Shown one piece after another: positions 53,924 through 61,496 of a stretch of DNA of 64,000 nucleotides. The notes under the pieces were generated by a model. That model did no database searches, had not been told where the DNA came from, and saw only the letters and a program-made list of their open reading frames with translations. Every line of letters begins with the position of its first letter. Position 1 is the first letter of the stretch. The translations under genes were made by a program, and so were the position numbers. Location: contig NZ_JAOQJC010000022.1 of the NCBI RefSeq assembly GCF_025567625.1, forward strand, positions 59,312 through 123,311, written 5' to 3'. Source of the DNA: Paenibacillus sp. J5C2022. GTDB lineage: Bacteria; Bacillota; Bacilli; Paenibacillales; Paenibacillaceae.

Positions 53924-54955
53924 CTACTTCCAGAAGAATGGTGGATAATCATCCAAATCACCCCTCATATGTCGTGCTAACAACATCGCTTGCGCATACG
54001 GTAATAATCCGATCGCTATCTTTTCATCGAAGAAAGGATGACGAATCTCTTCTTTCTTGCGCTTCTGCCATTCAGTCAGCACAACTTTCCTAGCGTCGTC
54101 CGTCAGTACGAATGCTCCCGATTCTTTCTCAATGAAATCATCGCGCACTACCTGCTTCCGATTAATAAGCGTCAATACGCACCGGTCCACCAAGTACACG
54201 CGAAATTCTTCCATTAAATCCAATGCCAGCCCATTCCTTCCCGGCCGATCCCGATGAAGATAACCAGCTTGAGGATCTAGTCCCACCGTCTCCAAAGCGC
54301 TAGTCACATCACTGGCAAGTAATGTATACAAAAATGATAACAAAGCATTCACGCGATCTCTCGGCGGTCGTCTAACTCTCCCCATGAAAGGGAAGTCCGC
54401 CCGATCTGCCATAATCTGCTCAGGAAGCGCGGAAAAATAATGTCTGGCAGCCAACCCTTCTACCCCTCGCAGCTCATCCAAAGTCTGGCTCTGCTCAACT
54501 TCTCTTAATTGTCTGCTCAGCAATGACACAACTCGCTCACACTGTTGCACATCCACCCGATCCCCATAATCCCTCAAGGTACGTTTCACTGAGACACGAG
54601 CATTCACGATCTTGGCGTAAATAAACCGTTTGGCAAGCCGCAGAGACTGCTCCGCTTGATCACACCAACGATATTGCGTACGACGCAAATGAATATTGCC
54701 CGTCGTCTCCCCAGTCACTCTAGCTTTGAATTTTCCCGCAGGCGTGAGAAAGATAAGCGCAACGTTATTCTCCACACAAAGACTCATCGCTTCTGGACTC
54801 ATCCCCTGATACCCAAATATGACGACAGATTCCAGATTAATAATGGGTAATTGTATTTCCTTCACGCCTTCTGCACGAACGAGTAATGTCTCGCCCTTGC
54901 AGCTCACATACACCTGATCCATAGTGAGATATAAGGTGTTCAGCAATCGTCTCAT
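53924..54955 (-). CDS. cas1: CRISPR integrase Cas1 (type I-C)
   Basis: A 343-residue metal-dependent integrase that inserts prespacers at the leader-repeat junction. An N-terminal beta domain (MRRLLNTLYLTMDQVYVSCK) precedes the helical catalytic domain with its conserved acidic and His residues in GVEGLAARHYF (Glu), GYLHRDRPGRNGLALDLMEE (His and Asp/Glu). Ribosome binding site GAGGTGG. Between cas4 and cas2, as usual for I-C. Confidence 0.96.
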   Translation of the reverse strand: MRRLLNTLYLTMDQVYVSCKGETLLVRAEGVKEIQLPIINLESVVIFGYQGMSPEAMSLCVENNVALIFLTPAGKFKARVTGETTGNIHLRRTQYRWCDQAEQSLRLAKRFIYAKIVNARVSVKRTLRDYGDRVDVQQCERVVSLLSRQLREVEQSQTLDELRGVEGLAARHYFSALPEQIMADRADFPFMGRVRRPPRDRVNALLSFLYTLLASDVTSALETVGLDPQAGYLHRDRPGRNGLALDLMEEFRVYLVDRCVLTLINRKQVVRDDFIEKESGAFVLTDDARKVVLTEWQKRKKEEIRHPFFDEKIAIGLLPYAQAMLLARHMRGDLDDYPPFFWK

Positions 54956-54978
54956 GCTTCCACCTCTTCCTTAATCGC

Positions 54979-55647
54979 CTACTTAACGTAATAAGCTGCT
55001 GATCTCGCATGATCTTGACTCCACTTAGGCTTGCATAATGTGAACAGCGAGCATGATTTGCAATGATTTTTATACACAGCTTTAGGCGTATGAGCCGAAT
55101 CATACAACTCTCTCATATGTCCAATCACTTCGATAACTCGTTCTCGCAACCTTGTTGTCAGCTCAATTTTCTCTCGCCGCCGAATCTCGTTATAATAGAT
55201 TTCACCTACTGTAATCTCTACATGCATCATTTCTTCCAGACACATCGCTTGTGCACATAGTTGCAACGCATCCCGATCGTCCGATTTCGGCTTGCCACGC
55301 TTGTATTCAATCGGTTTTACCAGCCAGCAGCCGTCGCGTCCTTCCAGCTTGACTGTTCCAGGCGTATCCAGATCGACCCGTTTAAACTCAACGACATCTG
55401 CGAATCCCCGTATACGGTATTCCTCCGATAACAAGGGCATTCTGCGAACGATGCGCTTATCCTTTCGGGTTTCATCGAAGTTGTCATCATCCACCCGTTC
55501 ATGCACATCATTGCCTTCAGTCGTCAGCACATTCTCCTTCCACTGCTGCTCGATATGAATCAATGCCCACTGACGGGGGCAGAAGGCATAATGCTGAATA
55601 CCCGAAATCATAAGATAATCATCATCCGATTCTATTTCCACTATCAT
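54979..55647 (-). CDS. cas4: Cas4 exonuclease
   Basis: A 222-residue RecB-like nuclease that trims prespacers at the PAM side for Cas1-Cas2. The iron-sulfur cluster ligands are visible: Cys23 in YAFCPRQWAL and Cys196, Cys199, Cys205 in CKSCSLFTLC. The nuclease core GFADVVEFKR...KPIEYKRGKPK has the Asp, Glu and Lys of the PD-(D/E)xK motif. ATG at 55647 with a GGGGGCGG site. Presence of Cas4 means spacer choice is PAM-directed. Confidence 0.95.
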   Translation of the reverse strand: MIVEIESDDDYLMISGIQHYAFCPRQWALIHIEQQWKENVLTTEGNDVHERVDDDNFDETRKDKRIVRRMPLLSEEYRIRGFADVVEFKRVDLDTPGTVKLEGRDGCWLVKPIEYKRGKPKSDDRDALQLCAQAMCLEEMMHVEITVGEIYYNEIRRREKIELTTRLRERVIEVIGHMRELYDSAHTPKAVYKNHCKSCSLFTLCKPKWSQDHARSAAYYVK

Positions 55648-55666
55648 CGCCCCGCCCCCTATCAGT

Positions 55667-56545
55667 TCACAGCTTCTCCAATATGGTTACGCCGCCAGGC
55701 GCATCACCAATTGTCACCTCATAATCGTCGAAAGAACGTGGCATTTCCGACTCCGGTCTGCGCTCGACTTGAACGAGCTTGAACAACTTGTGGGCCGGAG
55801 CGTTGCCAAGCTTCGAATCATGCTCGAATACGATCAGTTTCTGCGCAGCCATCTTGCCTCTCGATGCGGATCGGTCATGATCGAACATATTCACTAGCGC
55901 TGACCATAGCAGTTCCAAATCTTCCTCTCCGAAGTTCGTCTGATTCGCAAGCGGAGCCGAGATGAAGCCCTCCATCCGGTATAAGCCATAAGGTACAATG
56001 CTCTTGCGCCCCATCGTGCGCTCCTTCTCTGCATCCCTCTCATTCGTCACCGCCATGCGAGTAATCGTTACATCAACAGGCGAGATCGGGTCTACACTTT
56101 TGGAAAAGCTGAATTGTACAGGACCGCGCACCTGCCCGCAATTCACTCCCGTAGTCATGACCGCGCCGAATGCGCGTATGTCATAATATTTGTCACACAT
56201 CCACCGAGCCAGCGTTTGCTGATCCTCCCGCTTTTTCGCCTCCATTTTCTCCGCTTTATTCTCTTTCAACTCCATATCGGGATGATGCTGGAATGCTTCT
56301 TTGTTCAAATTATTCAAGACGGCTGCTTCCTTTACGTAGATTTCATATGACGGCGCATTTTCCTGCGCTAGCTCAATATAATTGCGCACTTTGCGCTTCA
56401 TGCATACATCCGTAACGAGACCGCAGCCTGTCTCCGGGTCGATGCGCGGCAGATTTCCTGCATCAGGGTCGCCGTTCGGATTCCCATTTTCTACGTCAAA
56501 TAATAGAACGAACTCATATCTTTTCGTTAATGGTGTTTTATTCAT
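55667..56545 (-). CDS. cas7c: Cascade backbone protein Cas7c (Csd2)
   Basis: A 292-residue RAMP protein that forms the crRNA-binding filament of the I-C Cascade. The N-terminal RYEFVLLFDVENGNPNGDPD and the GLVTDVCMKRKVRNYI segment are characteristic of Csd2. FGAVMTTGVNCGQVRGPVQF, typical of Cas7 proteins, follows near residue 125. Between cas8c and cas4, with AAAAGGGG upstream of the start. Confidence 0.96.
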   Translation of the reverse strand: MNKTPLTKRYEFVLLFDVENGNPNGDPDAGNLPRIDPETGCGLVTDVCMKRKVRNYIELAQENAPSYEIYVKEAAVLNNLNKEAFQHHPDMELKENKAEKMEAKKREDQQTLARWMCDKYYDIRAFGAVMTTGVNCGQVRGPVQFSFSKSVDPISPVDVTITRMAVTNERDAEKERTMGRKSIVPYGLYRMEGFISAPLANQTNFGEEDLELLWSALVNMFDHDRSASRGKMAAQKLIVFEHDSKLGNAPAHKLFKLVQVERRPESEMPRSFDDYEVTIGDAPGGVTILEKL

Positions 56546-56568
56546 AGCGGATATCCCCTTTTTCCGGT

Positions 56569-58371
56569 TTATTGGTCTTGCTGGCTCTTATAGAAGCTTT
56601 CGCGCTTATGGTAATAACCGATAGCAAACATGCCTTGCTCTTCCAATGTCATTCTGCGAGGAAGCTTCTCCGGCAAAGCTGACATTACTTTCTGAATCAG
56701 ATCATCATTGTACTTGCCCCATTTCTCGTCTTTGGACACATGATGCTGCGCCAGATTCAACAATCTTGGAAACACGGTAGACGGAGATGCCGAAGCCGCC
56801 CCCCAGAAACGGTCTCTCACTGTAGCATTCAACTGCTGGCCTAGTGCATTCGCCTGCGCTTTCTCCAGACAAGCAAACAATCTTCCAAGATGGTACGGCA
56901 CACTTGTAGATTCTATATTTTCGCCCATTGTCAGCTCTCCCTCCAATTGATCGTCGCCTCTCAAGCGAGCGCTACGCTTTAAATATGCTTTCAGCATCGC
57001 TGCCCGCAATGCTCCGATCTTATAAATCCCCTTCTGCGGATTGTCCTTGTCCGCTCGTATCCGATTGATTAGCTGAACGAATACAGCACGGGAATAAGCT
57101 CCGCCAAGCATCACCGATCGGAACAATTGTCCTTCCATGTTCGGGGGAATGTTGCCCCACTCTCGGCCAACGGCCAGCTCCCGCAGTATCTCACGAATGG
57201 CGGGGCTACGGTTCAGACCTACGATGGACAAGTCTTCATAATGCTGCCATACTTTAGCTCCCAGCTCTTTCAGCGTCCCGGTATACCAGAAGCGGATGGC
57301 AACTCTCGCCGCATTCGGCGACAGGCCCAGCACATAGAACTTGGCATCTCCGTTCAAATCATCGAACGTATCTTGGAACCGCTGGCCTTTGCGTATCCCT
57401 TCAACAGCGCCCTTGACTCGTTCTCGAATACTATCAGCATCCGGACTTTCAGAGTGTTTACTTCCTTGCTCACTGCTTTCCTGCAATAAGCATGTCAGGA
57501 AATCCTGTTCTTCTTGCCGACCCGACTCTACCCAGAACACAACTGTCGTATCGTTAAAGCGCACGCGATGCTTGGGATCTGCCAGCAATCTGTTCAGGAC
57601 ATAGCCGTATGCATCGGCCGCTTTTTTGGAAGTTGGGGCGTTATAGGATTGCTCCTTGCCGTACGAACAGAAAGAAGGAATATTGAATGAAACAATCGCT
57701 GCGCCAGAGGATTGAGCGCCTACTACATTTTTAATGTTTGGATGAAGCCTTGCAATCTGGCTGACAGGTACAATTTCTCCCGTCATTAAACACATTTGCT
57801 CTTCCCCTGCCGCTCCGTCCTGCTCTTGTTGGCTGTAGCCCTCCCAAGCTGTCTGCAACATGCGGTCATCGTGCATATACCGCCCTGTCGGTGCATATCG
57901 CAACACGCAAAAACCGCCACCCAGCAATGAAGCTCGCACATCCTCCGACAGTATTCCGTCCAACTGTGCAGTTAGCTGCTCGGCATCCCATGCAATGAAC
58001 TTATGGAGAGCTTGTACTTCAGGCGTATTCTCTTTCACTCTATCTAAAATCTTCTGCCACTCCGCTCGCATCTCTATTCGACATATTTCCCGCATTTCCA
58101 ACGATTCCCCAAATAAGTACTCCGCTTTATCACAGAGAAAGTATGGAACGATTGTCTTCCCTGCTCGTTTCCGCTGCTCCGGCACAATGTAAGTTCGCTT
58201 CGCCGGCTTACCCTTTTCATTCACATAAGGAATAATACTGGAAACTTGTCCTTCTTCGTCCAAATGAACTTCAAAAGCCGCAGCAACAGCGCTATACCCT
58301 TCTCGCGGAATGCCATCGCTTTCTTCTTCCAGCAATTTCTCGTAATAGGCGTAGAGCGATTGAAGGATCAA
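56569..58371 (-). CDS. cas8c: Cascade large subunit Cas8c (Csd1)
   Basis: A 600-residue protein of the Csd1 family that recognises the PAM and recruits Cas3. In I-C systems an internal start within cas8c also gives the small subunit (Cas11). The start is a TTG at 58371 in a TTGA overlap with the cas5c stop, with AAGGGAGG upstream. The features MILQSLYAYYEKLL, LCDKAEYLFGESLE and MLGGAYSRAVFVQLINRIRA fit the family. Confidence 0.94.
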   Translation of the reverse strand: MILQSLYAYYEKLLEEESDGIPREGYSAVAAAFEVHLDEEGQVSSIIPYVNEKGKPAKRTYIVPEQRKRAGKTIVPYFLCDKAEYLFGESLEMREICRIEMRAEWQKILDRVKENTPEVQALHKFIAWDAEQLTAQLDGILSEDVRASLLGGGFCVLRYAPTGRYMHDDRMLQTAWEGYSQQEQDGAAGEEQMCLMTGEIVPVSQIARLHPNIKNVVGAQSSGAAIVSFNIPSFCSYGKEQSYNAPTSKKAADAYGYVLNRLLADPKHRVRFNDTTVVFWVESGRQEEQDFLTCLLQESSEQGSKHSESPDADSIRERVKGAVEGIRKGQRFQDTFDDLNGDAKFYVLGLSPNAARVAIRFWYTGTLKELGAKVWQHYEDLSIVGLNRSPAIREILRELAVGREWGNIPPNMEGQLFRSVMLGGAYSRAVFVQLINRIRADKDNPQKGIYKIGALRAAMLKAYLKRSARLRGDDQLEGELTMGENIESTSVPYHLGRLFACLEKAQANALGQQLNATVRDRFWGAASASPSTVFPRLLNLAQHHVSKDEKWGKYNDDLIQKVMSALPEKLPRRMTLEEQGMFAIGYYHKRESFYKSQQDQ

Positions 58372-59012
58372 CGCATAGCCTCCCTTCTGGACGGAACCTC
58401 CACAATGCCGTTAATCATCTCCGCCCGGAAGAAATACGGCGTCACTTGCACAACTTCACCCTTGTCATTCAATTGATAAGTCTGATCCAGCAGCATATAA
58501 CCGAGATCCACTGTGCCTGTATGCACACTATGAGCCATATCCCCCTCCTCGATCAACTCGAATTGAACCGGAAACTCACGTGTTCCGAAGTAAGGCCGAT
58601 GAAAGCACTGGCCTTGTCTTGCCCGACGAAGGAAGATATTATAATGCTTCTCCGGCGTATCTTCCTCCCCTTGCTTGTCGGTCATCTCAAAGTGGGCTTC
58701 TATGATATAAGCAACATCTTTAAGCACCAAAGATGCGCGTTGTTGACGCTCTTCAGCTGCATAGATCTCCGTCTTTCTCTTCGATGCCTTCGACTCAACT
58801 TCATTGCGCCGAATATTGTCGAATACGATGGGATTCAGCACATGAATGCGGTCGACCCGCCAGTTGATAGCCGGCTTCCAATGTACGGCTTCCAGAATCC
58901 CTCTGGCCGCTGAGGGCGTCATGACATCATAGCTTACTCGCTCTACCCGCATCTCAGGTCTGGAGAACAAAGCATAATCTCCCCATACCTTCAGCTTGAT
59001 CCCGTAACCCAT
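58368..59012 (-). CDS. cas5c: Cas5c, crRNA-processing endoribonuclease
   Basis: A 214-residue RAMP protein (Cas5d/Cas5c) with YGIKLKVWGDYALFSRPEMR at the start and YDVMTPSAARGILEAVHWKP following. I-C systems lack Cas6, and Cas5c cuts the pre-crRNA at the base of the repeat hairpin and caps the 5' handle. It therefore must accept both repeat types in this locus, whose hairpins differ in the loop. ATG at 59012 with AAGGAG upstream. Confidence 0.95.
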   Translation of the reverse strand: MGYGIKLKVWGDYALFSRPEMRVERVSYDVMTPSAARGILEAVHWKPAINWRVDRIHVLNPIVFDNIRRNEVESKASKRKTEIYAAEERQQRASLVLKDVAYIIEAHFEMTDKQGEEDTPEKHYNIFLRRARQGQCFHRPYFGTREFPVQFELIEEGDMAHSVHTGTVDLGYMLLDQTYQLNDKGEVVQVTPYFFRAEMINGIVEVPSRREAMR

Positions 59013-59031
59013 GCGTACATCTCCTTCATTA

Positions 59032-61314
59032 TTAGAAAATTAAAATGTCTTGCTCAACAGAAGCATCCGCTTGGAGCAGACCCGCCTCTTCGTTGTAATA
59101 GGAAGCGTCGGTCAAATATAACGCACCGCTTGCTTGCCGCAGTAAATCGGCTTGTAGCATGGCAGTCAACTCATACTGGTACACTTGAACCGAATAAGGC
59201 TGCAAGGCACGAAGTTGCTTATTCGGGTACGGGCTGCCCTTTAACTCCTCGATCCACTTCACCGCCTTCTCATCGTAAGGCACGATAATGGCCCGCATTT
59301 TATCATCGATAAACTGAACACGCTCCGCAATTTCCTGAAAGGGGATTTCCCCGTTCTTCCGCTTGTCCCACAACAAATCCAAAATACCCTCGGAGTCAAT
59401 AAGCTTGTTATGCGAGCGGAAGCGTTGCTTCACTGCTATTGAAGTGCCATTCAATCCGTAAATTCGATCAAAGTAGTTATCCATCGCTTCTTGTGACAAC
59501 GGATCTGCATGCACATAACGCATCACATTGCCCGCTTCCGTCGCTGTTTCTTTCATCCAACCTCGCGAAGGCATGCCGTGCTGCTCGGGATAGAAGACCC
59601 GCACCTCGCCCTTATCGCGATTCCCTTCCCGATTGCATCTGCCTGCCGCTTGTGCGATGGAATCCAGCCCTGCCATCGCGCGCAGCACGATAGGAAAATC
59701 AATATCTACACCAGCTTCAATAAGCTGAGTGGATATTAATCGACAGGGGAGTTGATCTACCAATCGTTCCTTGATCTCCTCCAACACCTCATGACGATGT
59801 CTGGCGCACATGCGGCCGCTAAGATGATACAGACCTTCAGCAGCTTCCCCTTTCAACCGATCATACAGTTCCTTGGCATGTCTGCGAGTATTGACAATAC
59901 AGAGTACTTGCTTGTTGCTCAGCATCCAATCGACGACAATTTCATCGCCGATCGGCTCTGCCGGCGATCCGTGCGAAGAGATTTCTACTCGTTTGAACGA
60001 TTGGAACAACTCCTGAGGAGTAGGACTATCCATCATTTCTGTAACCGCAGCACCGAGTTGTTCCCAAGGAGGTTGCGTAGCCGTGCATAATACAGCCGTG
60101 CAGCCATACGATTCTACCAGTTCTTCCAATGCTCGTAAGCATGGCGCCATATAGCCTCTGGGCAAGCTCTGTGCTTCATCGAGTACAACGACAGCATCGG
60201 CGATATGATGCAATTTCCGGCACTTGCTTCTCTGATTGGCGAATAGCGACTCAAAAAACTGTACCGATGTCGTGACAATTATGGGCATATCCCAGTTCTC
60301 GGTACTCAGCTTTAATCTTCTAACCTCGTCATCGTCATAATTTTCCGAATATTCTTCGTGATTGAAATTAGAGTGATGTTCCAACACAGCTTCGTCTCCA
60401 ACTGCTTTCCGAAAATGTCGTGCTGTCTGATCAATGATGCTAGTAAACGGAATGACATAAATGACTCGGCGTTTGCCATGCAAGCTGGCGTGCTTCAGAG
60501 CAAATGCAAGCGAAGAGAACGTCTTCCCACCGCCTGTCGGTACAGAGAGCGAAAATAAACCGGGCGGTAATTCGGCTTGACGCAAACAAGCTTGTTGAAT
60601 GCTTTGGCGCTGCCTGTTGACGACTGAGCTGTCCGCATCGCTGAATGACTTCAAGTGCAATTGCAGCCTTTCAAACAATTGTTGCATAGACGGAATTGAT
60701 CTATTCTCCATCAGTAATCGATCATCATCATTGCAGTAGTCCCTTGTATCCACGGAGTCGGCATCCACCAGAGTTGAATAGACCATTCGTCCTAGAAAGC
60801 TGTACTTCCATCCCAGATTATCTACACAAAGCAGCTTAGGAGTGAAGCCATAGGGAATTGCTCTTCGCATTTCTTTAATATGAAGCTCTCCCCATGCTGC
60901 TGTGTATGATGGAATAGAGGGAGATTCTCTTGCGATACGATGCCAATATGTACCTTCTGCGTCCTTCGTGCCGTAATTTCTCAGGCCACCATGATGTCCG
61001 GCAATAGCCATAGACACTAACTTTGCAAAAAAAGCATCGAGTCCCGTCGCACCCTTATATTTCGTTAACCATTCAGCTTGAAGGGTCCATCTTGCTCCTG
61101 CAGTAGAATGATCGACGCGCCGCTTACTCCCGGCAAGACGCTGTTGAAACTCTTCTGAATACTTTCCCAGATCGTGCATCAGTCCAGCGATATATCCTAA
61201 GTGGCCTGCCCCGAAAACATTCGCATACTGTTCAGCCAAGTGTGCTACATTTTCCAAATGATGCAGCAGCATTTGGGGCTGGCCTTCCTCCTTCGTATGC
61301 GCATAAAAAGACAT
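59032..61314 (-). CDS. cas3: Cas3 nuclease-helicase (HD domain fused to SF2 helicase)
   Basis: A 760-residue protein that degrades target DNA once Cascade has bound. The N-terminal HD nuclease has HHLENVAHLAEQY and HDLGKYSEEF (HD at residues 47-48). The helicase has Walker A SVPTGGGKTFSSL, the DEAQ box VVVLDEAQSLP, SAT-like motif TATQPPW and QAAGRCNREG. Both domains are in one chain, as in I-C. First gene of the cas operon, ATG at 61314 with AAGGTGGGTG upstream. All catalytic motifs look intact. Confidence 0.97.
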   Translation of the reverse strand: MSFYAHTKEEGQPQMLLHHLENVAHLAEQYANVFGAGHLGYIAGLMHDLGKYSEEFQQRLAGSKRRVDHSTAGARWTLQAEWLTKYKGATGLDAFFAKLVSMAIAGHHGGLRNYGTKDAEGTYWHRIARESPSIPSYTAAWGELHIKEMRRAIPYGFTPKLLCVDNLGWKYSFLGRMVYSTLVDADSVDTRDYCNDDDRLLMENRSIPSMQQLFERLQLHLKSFSDADSSVVNRQRQSIQQACLRQAELPPGLFSLSVPTGGGKTFSSLAFALKHASLHGKRRVIYVIPFTSIIDQTARHFRKAVGDEAVLEHHSNFNHEEYSENYDDDEVRRLKLSTENWDMPIIVTTSVQFFESLFANQRSKCRKLHHIADAVVVLDEAQSLPRGYMAPCLRALEELVESYGCTAVLCTATQPPWEQLGAAVTEMMDSPTPQELFQSFKRVEISSHGSPAEPIGDEIVVDWMLSNKQVLCIVNTRRHAKELYDRLKGEAAEGLYHLSGRMCARHRHEVLEEIKERLVDQLPCRLISTQLIEAGVDIDFPIVLRAMAGLDSIAQAAGRCNREGNRDKGEVRVFYPEQHGMPSRGWMKETATEAGNVMRYVHADPLSQEAMDNYFDRIYGLNGTSIAVKQRFRSHNKLIDSEGILDLLWDKRKNGEIPFQEIAERVQFIDDKMRAIIVPYDEKAVKWIEELKGSPYPNKQLRALQPYSVQVYQYELTAMLQADLLRQASGALYLTDASYYNEEAGLLQADASVEQDILIF

Positions 61315-61376
61315 ATTTCACCCACCTTCTATAAGGAAATGAGCTAGAAAACCAATTTTCGACAAAATCAAACGCC

Positions 61377-61410
61377 ATCATATCATATTCTATAAAAGTT
61401 AATGTTTTCC
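61377..61410 (-). promoter_or_regulatory. Possible cas operon promoter
   Basis: On the minus strand, TATGAT (61377-61382 as ATCATA on plus) lies about 65 bases before cas3 in an AT-rich stretch. The -35 box is weak (a TTAACT-like hexamer at short spacing), so this is tentative. Confidence 0.4.
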
Positions 61411-61496
61411 TTTAAATTCACAAAAATTTCATGTGCTTTTTTTAGGTCTACACGCCTATATAAAAAAACGCCCAATTCAGCAAGCGTCACTGCTGA